From Halobacteriovoraceae bacterium (lineage in GTDB: Bacteria; Bdellovibrionota; Bacteriovoracia; Bacteriovoracales; Bacteriovoracaceae), in NCBI GenBank assembly GCA_002711995.1, contig PASN01000001.1, positions 207,018 to 271,017 on the forward strand: a stretch of DNA of 64,000 bases, in the 5' to 3' direction. Within the stretch, counting starts at the first letter, position 1. Each line of letters begins with the position of its first letter. The position numbers and the translations under genes are program-made. Of the stretch, positions 42,314 through 50,716 are shown piece after piece. The notes under the pieces were generated by a model. It ran no database searches. It saw only the letters and a program-made list of their open reading frames with translations, and had not been told where the DNA came from.

Positions 42314-42479
42314 CAAAATCCTCCAATAAGAATATTTTCTCATTAGATTAATAAAGTCTAAATAGAGTGTTTATCAATTACATGGTGGTGTTAAAAACTT
42401 GGCACTGCCAACGACTAGACTCAACTCCAGTCCGTTGAGATAGGCCAGTCTTTGGGGATACACAAATGATTGGCATTAA

Positions 42480-43844
42480 TTAGTGAAAAACCTCGTAGCA
42501 GCCTTTTTGCCCTTTTTCTAAAACTGATTTAAGTCCAATCTTAAATATGTCGTCCATACTTCTTTCTATATATTTAGGTAAATAGCGACCATTTTCATTC
42601 TCAAATCTCAAAAGTAAGTACTTCTTTCCTTTTTGTCCTACCACTCTGTAGCCATCGGCCGTGAGATACCCATCCGGCAAAAGCGCTCTTCCCTGCTTTG
42701 CCCTAGAAACAACCTTACCATTAGGAAGTTTAGACTCAATTTGTGTGCCGGAAGGGTCTAATTTTATTAGTGGAAGTTCGGGGCTCGCCGCTGCGGACAC
42801 ATCACTCATAATAAGCTCAAAGTTTTGATTTTTGACCATAGTTGCAAACTCTCCAACAGGAGTGTGAGCACTTACGGCACGTCTAACGTTTGACTTAGCA
42901 AACTTCTTAAGCAGAGTTGAAGAAGGTAGTTTGGGGTTGCCACTCGCATCTGAGTATCGGTGGTAAAAAACGCTCTCCTTACTATTCTTTCCAGAGATTT
43001 TAGGAGCATGATAGTTTAAAAGGTCTGTTCCTCTTCTATAGTCCTCGCCCCAATTAATGATCTCCGAGCGTGCCCACTCATTCATCTCCTTAACCCAGAC
43101 CTTCAAATTATTAAAGCGCACGGATTTTCCAGGCACCTTTCCATAGTTTTCATGGGAGATCCCCCCGTGAACAAATACAGTGTCGTCCACCAAATCCAAA
43201 ACTTTCCCAAGCTTTAAAAACTCGAAAAATTCTCCACCCTTTTCCATTGAACGCATAAATTCTTTGTACACCAATGAATCATTCACATCAGAGCGTCCCA
43301 ACACCTCTTTTAACTCTTCTCGAAGATATTCGAAGGCCTTACTCGCGTTCATCCCCTTAAAAATGACTTTTAACCTCAATTCTTTAGAATCAAAGGGCTC
43401 TATAAATTCTTGTAGCTCCCTTAAAGTCATCGACTCACTCAGGTTCATACCTTTTTCATTAAGATACTTAATATATGGCAGACGTAAAAGTTCGTTAGGT
43501 CCAAGATCTTGCGTTTTCTTGATAAGCCTATAAACAAGCATTTTATTAATGTCTCTATTTCCTAAAATTAGGGAGACCTGACCTGGTTGTGACTTTTTAA
43601 GCTGCGTAAGAAGTCTTACAATTTTAATACCGCCTGGACCTTTATCAACTGCATCGCCCATGAATACTAATTTATGCCCATCCTTTATTCTCCACTCACC
43701 ATCAGTGCCTTTTTCAAAGAACTTGGGGTGAGCTTCAAGGTAGTTTTTAAGTTTGAGAAAGTTTCCCTCAAGATCGCCAACTACTAAAACCGAGCTTCGC
43801 GCCCAGCTTCCAATCAAAAATAAAGTCAGGATAAACAATTTCAT
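42480..43844 (-). CDS. Exported metallophosphoesterase
   Basis: This 454-residue protein begins with a signal peptide (MKLFILTLFLIGSWARS). The calcineurin-like metal motifs are GDLEGN (23-28), where the second motif residue is Glu rather than the usual His, FMGDAVDKGPGG, and LILGNRDINKML. Later VFVHGGIS and VSAHTPVGEFA complete the di-metal site, as in Ser/Thr phosphatases of the PPP type. I chose ATG at 43844; a TTG-started extension from 43871 would displace the signal peptide. A C-terminal region about 330-454 has no domain I can name. Confidence 0.82.
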   Translation of the reverse strand: MKLFILTLFLIGSWARSSVLVVGDLEGNFLKLKNYLEAHPKFFEKGTDGEWRIKDGHKLVFMGDAVDKGPGGIKIVRLLTQLKKSQPGQVSLILGNRDINKMLVYRLIKKTQDLGPNELLRLPYIKYLNEKGMNLSESMTLRELQEFIEPFDSKELRLKVIFKGMNASKAFEYLREELKEVLGRSDVNDSLVYKEFMRSMEKGGEFFEFLKLGKVLDLVDDTVFVHGGISHENYGKVPGKSVRFNNLKVWVKEMNEWARSEIINWGEDYRRGTDLLNYHAPKISGKNSKESVFYHRYSDASGNPKLPSSTLLKKFAKSNVRRAVSAHTPVGEFATMVKNQNFELIMSDVSAAASPELPLIKLDPSGTQIESKLPNGKVVSRAKQGRALLPDGYLTADGYRVVGQKGKKYLLLRFENENGRYLPKYIERSMDDIFKIGLKSVLEKGQKGCYEVFH

Positions 43845-44012
43845 ATAATACTCTATGCTTCTTATCGGCAAAGTGACTAATATCTTGATTTCTTAATGCT
43901 GTGTTAAGCTTATATTTTCGACAACTTAGCTAGAATTCTTGTCTTAAATTGGAACGAATTGGTGTTTATTTTGCATCTTTAAATATTCAACAAACTAAAC
44001 AAAGGATCAAAC

Positions 44013-44129
44013 ATGGGAATAGCGTCAAAGTTTTTAAAATTCAAGTTCCTTAAAAAAGGTTATGAGTATTATAAGAAATATAAGAACCAAAATAAGCGGA
44101 GCCATCAAAGACGTAGGGCCGAGACTTAA
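44013..44129 (+). CDS. Very basic 38-residue peptide
   Basis: A short frame starts at ATG 44013 behind AAGGA with good spacing. The product is MGIASKFLKFKFLKKGYEYY followed by KKYKNQNKRSHQRRRAET, with about fifteen Lys/Arg residues and few acids. The first part could form an amphipathic helix and the tail is arginine-rich. It might bind nucleic acid or membrane. No family is recognised and no neighbour gives a hint. Confidence 0.5.
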   Translation: MGIASKFLKFKFLKKGYEYYKKYKNQNKRSHQRRRAET

Positions 44130-44218
44130 AAAAAAACTACCTCCAACTACCAACTTCGGTTGAGTAAGGGGATTCAATAGTTGCAAGCAAATCGTTATTA
44201 CAACCAAGGAGTCTAGAA

Positions 44219-44608
44219 ATGCAAGAAATTGATGAAATGCTTAAAACTCACCCGATGTCCGACCAAGCAAAAAAAGTTCAAAACCTAATGGCAAAAGCGG
44301 TATTATGCTCAACAACTTGCTACACCTGTGCTGATGCTTGTTTATCTCAGCAAGAAACTAATAAGCTTACAGACTGCATAAGAATAAACTTAGACTGTGC
44401 AACTATCTGTGAAGCGACTACACAAATACTTGCTCGTCCTGCGAGTTACAACACAAGTTTTGCGAAAAAGATGATAGAGGCCTGTAAAGAGGTCTGTCGG
44501 GCCTGCGCTGAGGAATGTGAAAAGCATGCAAACATGCATGAGCATTGTAAAATTTGTGCTCAATCATGTCGAACGTGTGTTAAGGCATGCCAAGAATTTT
44601 TAAATTAA
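44219..44608 (+). CDS. DUF326/Csp-like four-helix-bundle copper-binding protein
   Basis: This 129-residue protein carries 16 cysteines in a helical pattern: LCSTTCYTCADACL, DCATICEA, ACKEVCRACAEECEKH and HCKICAQSCRTCVKACQ. This regular spacing lines the inside of the four-helix bundles of copper storage proteins (Csp). With no export signal it is most like cytosolic Csp3. It would bind many Cu(I) ions. The ATG follows AAGGAG. A bidirectional terminator separates it from the convergent ahpF gene. Copper handling here may tie to peroxide defence, but that is inference. Confidence 0.9.
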   Translation: MQEIDEMLKTHPMSDQAKKVQNLMAKAVLCSTTCYTCADACLSQQETNKLTDCIRINLDCATICEATTQILARPASYNTSFAKKMIEACKEVCRACAEECEKHANMHEHCKICAQSCRTCVKACQEFLN

Positions 44609-44631
44609 TGGTTTTTTAATTATAAAAATTT

Positions 44632-44648
44632 GGGCCAATTATTGGCCC
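44632..44648. terminator. Bidirectional terminator between copper protein and ahpF
   Basis: GGGCCAA TTA TTGGCCC forms a perfect 7-bp stem. On the minus strand it is followed by AAATTTTTAT; on the plus side a T-rich stretch lies before it. It suits two genes that converge here. Confidence 0.7.
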
Positions 44649-44654
44649 GAAATA

Positions 44655-46202
44655 TTATGCATTGACCATGGTTAGGTCCTCAAATGCCGCAAGTGCCGCC
44701 TTTGCTCCTTCTCCCATAGCAATTATAATTTGCTTATAAGGTGTGGTGGTTACATCACCCGCAGCGTAAATACCCTCTACGCTAGTTTTACATTTCTCAT
44801 CAGTTTCAATCTCTCCAAAGCGATTTGTTTCAACGATATCTCTAACAAACCCACTATTAGGCGCAAGACCAATTTGCACAAACACCCCATCAACTTCAAT
44901 ATTGTTGATTTGCTTGTTGGCCAAATCCTCGTATTCAAGACCAACAACCTTGTCTTCATCACCAAGAATTTGGGTGGACTTGGCATTTGTTATTATTGAT
45001 ATATTCTTGATCGACTTTGCTTTCTCAACTAGAACTTGATCTGCCTTGAGTTCAGGTCCAAATTCTAAGAGTGTCACACTATTCACAATTCCTGAAAGAT
45101 CTATCGCCGCCTCAACTCCAGAGTTCCCCCCTCCAACAACAGCAACATTTTTTCCTTTATACATTGGCCCATCACAGTGAGGGCAATATGCAACTCCTCT
45201 ACCAATATACTCTTTTTCACCGGGCACTCCCAGCTCTCTCCATTTGGCCCCGGTAGTGACAATCAAAGCTTTTGTATTTAACCTTTCTCCACTGTCAAGA
45301 TCTACGGTTTTTAGAGTATCATTAACAACGTTCTTAACCCTTCTGTGCTCTAGAACTTGAATATCGTATTCTGCAATATGCTTGGCCAACTGGGCAGACA
45401 ACTGTGGGCCTTCAGTGTAGGTAACAGATATTAAATTTTCGATACCTTTGGTATCTTGTACTTGCCCACCAATTTTTTCTGCAATTATTGCTGTCTTAAG
45501 ACCCTTTCTTGCTGAATAAATAGCTGCTGAAGCGCCAGCGGGGCCACCACCTACAACGACGACATCATAATCTCCAAGTGTTTGCGTTTCAGACTGACTC
45601 GAACCAAACTCGTCTTCAAGTTTTGACAAAAGCTCACCTAAACCGGTTTTCCCAGCACTCAGGAGCCTTCCATCGCTTTGAACCACACTTGGAACACTTT
45701 GAATATTTAAAGACTCAACCTCATCTCTGGAAAAGGCACCGTCTACCATTTCATGTTGAAAGTCTGGATGAAAAATCGCCATTAAATTTAGGGTCTGAAC
45801 AACCTCGGGGCAGTTTTCACAAGAAAGCGAGATAAACGTTCTTAATCTGATAGGGCCCTTGAGTCTTTGAATTCTTCCAATAATACTTTCGTCAGGAAGC
45901 TTTCCTTTTTTATCTGAGTTCAGAATTGCCAAAACAAGGGAGCTGAACTCGTGCCCTCCGGGAATACCTGAAAATACCACACCATTGAATGCTCCGTTTG
46001 CTCTTAATCTGAAGCGCGGGGTTTGTGAAATTTGATCACTTTGCCGAACATTAATTTTTTCCGAGGTTTTGGCCACGGCCGATAGCATGTCTACTAACTC
46101 TTCTTGCTTAGAATTGTCGCACTGGTCATAGACCAACTCAACAGTGTTTTCAAGTCTTTTAAAAACTTCTTTCAATTGATTCAGCATATTTGTATCGATC
46201 AT
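44655..46202 (-). CDS. ahpF: Alkyl hydroperoxide reductase subunit F (AhpF)
   Basis: This 515-residue flavoprotein reduces AhpC with NADH. The N-terminal thioredoxin-like part has the redox pair in LSCENCPEV. The FAD site is [20 protein letters not shown], the central disulfide is in [10 protein letters not shown], and the NADH site reads [12 protein letters not shown]. The end has [14 protein letters not shown]. Length is the same as classical AhpF (about 520). It lies behind ahpC with a strong hairpin between them, which may set the relative amounts of the two proteins. Confidence 0.96.
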   Translation of the reverse strand: MIDTNMLNQLKEVFKRLENTVELVYDQCDNSKQEELVDMLSAVAKTSEKINVRQSDQISQTPRFRLRANGAFNGVVFSGIPGGHEFSSLVLAILNSDKKGKLPDESIIGRIQRLKGPIRLRTFISLSCENCPEVVQTLNLMAIFHPDFQHEMVDGAFSRDEVESLNIQSVPSVVQSDGRLLSAGKTGLGELLSKLEDEFGSSQSETQTLGDYDVVVVGGGPAGASAAIYSARKGLKTAIIAEKIGGQVQDTKGIENLISVTYTEGPQLSAQLAKHIAEYDIQVLEHRRVKNVVNDTLKTVDLDSGERLNTKALIVTTGAKWRELGVPGEKEYIGRGVAYCPHCDGPMYKGKNVAVVGGGNSGVEAAIDLSGIVNSVTLLEFGPELKADQVLVEKAKSIKNISIITNAKSTQILGDEDKVVGLEYEDLANKQINNIEVDGVFVQIGLAPNSGFVRDIVETNRFGEIETDEKCKTSVEGIYAAGDVTTTPYKQIIIAMGEGAKAALAAFEDLTMVNA

Positions 46203-46220
46203 AATATTTTCCTTTTAAAG

Positions 46221-46245
46221 AAAGGGTCTCAATACGAGACCCTTT
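46221..46245 (-). terminator. Attenuator-like hairpin between ahpC and ahpF
   Basis: A perfect 10-bp stem, AAAGGGTCTC ... GAGACCCTTT, with a 5-base loop lies between ahpC and ahpF. On the minus strand it is followed by CTTTAAAAGG rather than a long T run, so partial termination or mRNA protection is likely. Confidence 0.7.
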
Positions 46246-46251
46246 AAGATT

Positions 46252-46818
46252 TTAAATTTTACCTACAAGGTCTAGTCCTGGCGTAAGAGTTTCTGCGCCT
46301 TCCTTCCACTTGGCAGGACATGCCTCATTAGGGTTTGCAGCTATAAATTGTGCCGCTTTTGTTTTTCTTAAAAGCTCATCAGCATTTCTTCCAATTCCAT
46401 TGTCATTTATCTCAGCGAGCTTCACCTCCCCTTCAGGGTTGATTAAGAATGTTCCTCTATAGGCAATGCCTTCTTCGTCAATATGGACACCGAACTCCCG
46501 TGTTAGTTTTCCAGTAGGGTCTGCAAGCATAGGAAATTGTATTTTTTTGATAGTTTCAGAGGCATCATGCCATGCCTTATGCGTGAAGTGCGTATCAGTG
46601 CTTACTGAGTAAACTTCCACACCCATGTTTTTAAATTCTTCGTAGTTGTCTGCCATATCACCTAGCTCTGTGGGACAAACAAAAGTAAAGTCTGCAGGGT
46701 AAAAGAAAAGAATGGACCATTTACCTAGTAGGTCTTCGTGGGTGACTGTCTTGAAGTCGTCCTTATGGTAGGCCTGTACTTTAAACTCTGGTAATTTTTT
46801 GTTAATAAGATTTTGCAT
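46252..46818 (-). CDS. ahpC: Peroxiredoxin AhpC
   Basis: This 188-residue peroxiredoxin starts at ATG 46818 (MQNLINKKLPEF), behind ATGGAGAAA; an upstream ATG at 46830 would add four residues. Peroxidatic Cys48 lies in FTFVCPTELG, with DPTGKLTREFGV and the resolving Cys in NEACPAKWKEG near the end. It removes hydrogen peroxide and organic peroxides and is recycled by AhpF. Upstream is a 16-base palindrome that may be an operator. The gene is probably in one regulon with the catalase and ankyrin genes. Confidence 0.96.
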   Translation of the reverse strand: MQNLINKKLPEFKVQAYHKDDFKTVTHEDLLGKWSILFFYPADFTFVCPTELGDMADNYEEFKNMGVEVYSVSTDTHFTHKAWHDASETIKKIQFPMLADPTGKLTREFGVHIDEEGIAYRGTFLINPEGEVKLAEINDNGIGRNADELLRKTKAAQFIAANPNEACPAKWKEGAETLTPGLDLVGKI

Positions 46819-46880
46819 AATTTTCTCCATTTTTTTGTTTTAGCTCTGTTAGTAATTTAGCGATGATCTTTTTTTTTATC

Positions 46881-46896
46881 TAATTCTAAAGAATTA
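46881..46896. promoter_or_regulatory. Palindrome upstream of ahpC
   Basis: TAATTCTAAAGAATTA is a perfect 16-base palindrome in the short gap between ahpC and the ankyrin gene. Its place suggests an operator for a peroxide-responsive regulator such as PerR or a Fur relative. The arms fit the PerR consensus only partly. Confidence 0.5.
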
Positions 46897-46910
46897 TAAG
46901 TCCATAGTTT

Positions 46911-47516
46911 TTACTTATCGATCGCCGCCTTCTTCTTGTTTTTTAATAGCGTGGCCATCTTAAAGTTACCTTGTTTTTTGGCCAACTCAATTGCTGTATT
47001 GCCTTGATTGTCGGAAGCCTCAATTTTTGCGCCTTCTTCTACCAATTTCTCAACTAGCCTCTCTCTATCAAACAAAGAGGCATACATAAGCGCCGTTTGG
47101 TTTGAGTTGTTCCTCTGATCAACATCGCAATCACTTTTTATAAGTCGATAGGCAATTCTAAAATTTCCTTTAAATACGGCCCCCATTAGGGCCGTATTTC
47201 CTCTTTTATCTTCTAGACAAGGGTTTGCTCCTGCATCCAAAAGTGTTTCAACCATAGAGGCATGGCCGTAATAAGCCGCGAAGATTAATGGTGTATAACC
47301 TTTTTCATCATGGATATTAAGGTCTCCGCCAAGCTTGATATATTCATCAATTAACGCTTTGTTATCGCTTTTGGCCGCCCTTAACACCATGTCGTTTAAC
47401 TTTTCTTTAGTAGTTTTAGGTTTACTCCACTCACTTTTATAATTCGCTTTCGCAATATCGTCTTTAGCGAATGCCGAAGTAAGAGTGAACGCCAGAATCA
47501 ACGCTGCCTTTTTCAT
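46911..47516 (-). CDS. Exported ankyrin-repeat protein (AnkB-like)
   Basis: This 201-residue protein has a signal peptide (about 1-17). It is followed by ankyrin repeats, for example GYTPLIFAAYYGHASMVETL, GNTALMGAVFKGNFRIA and QTALMYASLFDRERLV. Such repeats bind proteins. It directly follows an exported catalase, with the ribosome site AAAGGAG inside the catalase stop region. In Pseudomonas AnkB supports the periplasmic catalase KatB, which makes the same role likely here. That link is known for the family, not shown by the sequence. Confidence 0.85.
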   Translation of the reverse strand: MKKAALILAFTLTSAFAKDDIAKANYKSEWSKPKTTKEKLNDMVLRAAKSDNKALIDEYIKLGGDLNIHDEKGYTPLIFAAYYGHASMVETLLDAGANPCLEDKRGNTALMGAVFKGNFRIAYRLIKSDCDVDQRNNSNQTALMYASLFDRERLVEKLVEEGAKIEASDNQGNTAIELAKKQGNFKMATLLKNKKKAAIDK

Positions 47517-49103
47517 TTATTCTCCTTTCTTTTTAGGGTCGTCTTGAACATTTGCAGCTATCTTCTTAACTGTGGACAAGTTGGTTTTTGTAGCCTTCGC
47601 CAGTCTTGTGCCGTAGTCTTCATCCGCTGCAAATGCGTATGCCACCATTTGTTGAACAATTTTTTTGTTCTTGATTTGATTTAGATCGCCTGCAAAGTTC
47701 ATGATCAAGTGTCTTCTATCTTCTTCACTAAAGCCTTTATATGTTTCTCCGGCCTGTCTAAAATTTAGTGTTTTCTTGATCATTTCTTGTTGAGTTGTTC
47801 CAGACAGTTTTTTCTTGCTGTACTTATGTCTTGTATTTTCAGACATAGTCCCGCGGTCACGATTTAGGCTGCCGTCAAAAGAGTTAGGTTGATAATTTAT
47901 ATGATCATCATTAGCAACTCTTGTTGAATAAGAGCCATCCTGGGCAAAAGTATTAATTTCACTCTTGGCCTTGTTAACCGGTAAGTATTGATAGTTAACC
48001 CCAAGTCTGTATCTTTGAGTGTCTGAGTAAGAAAAAAGTCGCCCCTGTAGCAATCGATCTTCACTAGGCTCAATCCCTGGAACAAAAACCGCTGGTGAGA
48101 AGGCAGCTTGTTCAGTGAACTGGAAAAAGTTCTTAGGAACTTTTGTTAAAGTCATTACACCAAGCTTTGTGCATTCGACATGCTGAGTGCTGCATTTCCA
48201 ATCCTTTGTTGGATCAAGTGGATTAAAGTCATGCTTGTTTAAATCTTCTTCATCCATCACAAGGCCAACAAGCTCCCAACTTGGATAATTCTTTTTCTTA
48301 ATAGCGTTATAAAGATCTGTTGTTGCGTGGCTAAAATCTTTAGCTTGAATTTCTGACGCTTCCTTTACGCTTAGATTTTTTACACCTTGCATAGACTTCC
48401 ATCTAAACTTTACATATCTAACCTCGTTTTTCTTATTTACAAATTTGTAGGCATGGACACCATTTCCATCCATCTGCCGAAGATTTGCAGGTATTCCGTA
48501 GTTAGACATTAAGTGAGTCCACATATGAATTGATTCTGGATGGTGGGCCATAAAATCAAAGATTCGATTTGGGTCTTGCTTGTTTGTTTTAGGATCAGGC
48601 TTGAGAGAGTTCACCATATCTGGAAACTTTATAGCGTCTCTTATAAAGAACACTGGCAAGTTGTTGCCAACCAAGTCCCAATTTCCTTGGTCGGTATAGA
48701 ATTTGACTGCAAATCCCCTTGGGTCTCTTAAAGTCTCAGGTGATCCTTTTGAATGAATTACTGTTGAGAATCTTGTAAATACTGGTGTTACTTTGTCTTT
48801 TTTAGAAAACAGTGAAGCTTTGGTGAGCTCAGAAAAATCACCGTAGGACTTAAAAACTCCATGTGCTCCAGTTCCTCTAGCATGAACCACTCTTTCAGGG
48901 ATTCTCATTCGGTCAAATCTGGCCAACTTTTCGATCAAGTGGGCATCCTCCAATAAAACACCACCACCTGGCCCGGCCGTTTTGGAGTTTTGATTATCCC
49001 CCACAGGGGCTCCGGTTTCTCTGGTAAGGGTTTTAGAAAATACATTTGTGGATGAAAGGCCAACCACCAAGGTCAATGCATAAAATAGTTTTTTATGGTC
49101 CAT
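47517..49103 (-). CDS. Exported catalase (KatB-like)
   Basis: This 528-residue heme catalase has a signal peptide (about 1-23), so it works in the periplasm. His74 in RVVHARGTGAHGVF is the distal catalytic residue, and the proximal heme segment is RLFSYSDTQRYRLG. Other catalase parts are PVFTRFSTV, RDPRGFAVKFYT and GNNLPVFFIRDA. Without its signal peptide the chain is close to the small-subunit catalases (about 480-500). It starts the unit catalase-ankyrin-ahpC-ahpF on one strand. ATG follows AAGGAGGA. Confidence 0.95.
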   Translation of the reverse strand: MDHKKLFYALTLVVGLSSTNVFSKTLTRETGAPVGDNQNSKTAGPGGGVLLEDAHLIEKLARFDRMRIPERVVHARGTGAHGVFKSYGDFSELTKASLFSKKDKVTPVFTRFSTVIHSKGSPETLRDPRGFAVKFYTDQGNWDLVGNNLPVFFIRDAIKFPDMVNSLKPDPKTNKQDPNRIFDFMAHHPESIHMWTHLMSNYGIPANLRQMDGNGVHAYKFVNKKNEVRYVKFRWKSMQGVKNLSVKEASEIQAKDFSHATTDLYNAIKKKNYPSWELVGLVMDEEDLNKHDFNPLDPTKDWKCSTQHVECTKLGVMTLTKVPKNFFQFTEQAAFSPAVFVPGIEPSEDRLLQGRLFSYSDTQRYRLGVNYQYLPVNKAKSEINTFAQDGSYSTRVANDDHINYQPNSFDGSLNRDRGTMSENTRHKYSKKKLSGTTQQEMIKKTLNFRQAGETYKGFSEEDRRHLIMNFAGDLNQIKNKKIVQQMVAYAFAADEDYGTRLAKATKTNLSTVKKIAANVQDDPKKKGE

Positions 49104-49282
49104 AAATCCTCCTTATAGAACAGGACAACAATTACGATTAATTGATGATCGCCGTAGACAGGATAAATTTGAATTATTAAAAAACTATCACACCATAGAG
49201 AGGATTTATGAAGATGTATCTTATTTTAGAGCGTTTTTATAGGTGCTTGGGGTATTTGATTTAAGGGACACGTACACCTGGA

Positions 49283-50716
49283 TTAATCAACACCTCCTCC
49301 AAGCACTTTATATAGTGAGGCCAAGTTTGAAAGATACTTTAATCGTTGGTTGACCAAACCCCTTTGGGCCGTATAAAGAGATCGTCTAGCATCAAGTGCG
49401 TTTAAATAACTGTCCACTCCTACTTGATAGCGCAATCTACTCAACCGACTCGCCTTTCGTGCCGCCTTTACGACTTCGGACTGTTTCTGAAGTTGTTTTT
49501 CTAGAAGTGTATTGGAAACTAAAGCGTCGGCCGCTTCCCTAAAAGCGTCCTGTATGGCCTTTTCATACTCAACTACGCTTTTTTCTTTTCTCAATTCTAC
49601 AAGTCTAAGTCTTGCCTTATTCCTTCCAGCGGTAAAAATGGGAACGTTTATGCTTGGGGAGAATAACCATGTATTCGAATCCTCTTCAAACAGGTCCTTA
49701 GTGTCTGCCGAAAGCTTTCCTATACTAGTTGTCAGGGCAACGGAAGGGAAAAAAGCTGCACGGGCGGCACCTATAACAGCATGAGAAGCTTTAAGATTTC
49801 GTTCGGCTTCTTTAATATCAGGTCTATTTAACAAGATTGAGGAGCTCAGTCCTAAATGGAGCTCTTTCATAGAATTCATAGAGTCCTCTAGTCCTGAGGA
49901 AATATCTGTTAAGTCCACAGGGCCACCCACCAGAAAACTGAGAACATTTTTTGCTAATTCAGTTTCCCTTTTGAATGCCAATGCGTCCGCCTCAGCACTC
50001 TCTAATAAAACTTGTGCTTGTCTTAATTCAAGCTCTGAATCAACACCGGATTTAAAGCGTTTGCTTATAATTTCAAGGGTCTCCTTTTGCGACTTCACGG
50101 TATTTCTAGCGATGAGCTCCAACTCTTTATTTGCTAGTAAGCGCAGGTAGGTGCTTGCAACCTGAGAAATTAGGGCAACCCTAGCACTTCTCTGAGCCTC
50201 CCGAGAGGCCAGATACTCTTGGAGTGCGGCTTCGCTTAAGCTTCTAAGTTTCCCAAATAAATCTAATTCGTAGGCAGTGATTCCCAAGCTCAATTCATTT
50301 TGTTCTTGGATAAAACCATCCCCCTCGTCGGCACTTAATCCTGCCCCCTGAAAACCGCCTCCCCCCTGTAAGAGATTAGGTGGCAGTTTTTGACGTCGAT
50401 GTGAGGCCTTTAGATTTATATCGGGGAAAAGAGCACTTTTTTGGATACCGTAGCTCTGTCTCACCATTTCGGCATTTAGGACAGCGATTTTTAAATCTCT
50501 ATTATTCTCAAGTGATTTCTCAATAAGAGAAACAAGTCTTTGAGACTTATAGAAATCCTTCCAACTAGGAAGCTCTACTTCCTTTTTTGTTTCACTAAGA
50601 GTGCCATCAGAAAAAGTAGTAGGCAGTTTATCGGGAACGGGGGGTTTTACTTTTCTAAGTTCAGAACTCAATGTGCATCCAGAAAGTATTAAAACAAAGA
50701 GAAGATGATTTTTCAT
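49283..50716 (-). CDS. Outer-membrane efflux lipoprotein (TolC/NodT family)
   Basis: This 477-residue protein has a lipobox at LILSGCTLS, so Cys14 is lipidated. The two OEP repeats are seen as LEVEL-type starts: LVSLIEKSLENNRDLKIAVL (first) and LSSSILLNRPDIKEAERNLKASHAVI (second), with SINVPIFTAGRNKARL and YQVGVDSYLNALDARRSL. It would be the channel through the outer membrane of an RND pump. It overlaps the permease gene by 4 bases, making one operon of adaptor, permease and channel. Confidence 0.92.
   Translation of the reverse strand: MKNHLLFVLILSGCTLSSELRKVKPPVPDKLPTTFSDGTLSETKKEVELPSWKDFYKSQRLVSLIEKSLENNRDLKIAVLNAEMVRQSYGIQKSALFPDINLKASHRRQKLPPNLLQGGGGFQGAGLSADEGDGFIQEQNELSLGITAYELDLFGKLRSLSEAALQEYLASREAQRSARVALISQVASTYLRLLANKELELIARNTVKSQKETLEIISKRFKSGVDSELELRQAQVLLESAEADALAFKRETELAKNVLSFLVGGPVDLTDISSGLEDSMNSMKELHLGLSSSILLNRPDIKEAERNLKASHAVIGAARAAFFPSVALTTSIGKLSADTKDLFEEDSNTWLFSPSINVPIFTAGRNKARLRLVELRKEKSVVEYEKAIQDAFREAADALVSNTLLEKQLQKQSEVVKAARKASRLSRLRYQVGVDSYLNALDARRSLYTAQRGLVNQRLKYLSNLASLYKVLGGGVD

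Noticed and set aside
49208-49264. An 18-codon frame MKMYLILERFYRCLGYLI between catalase and the efflux operon
   Set aside because: Too short to support, although GAGAGGA precedes its ATG. It could be chance in AT-rich DNA.
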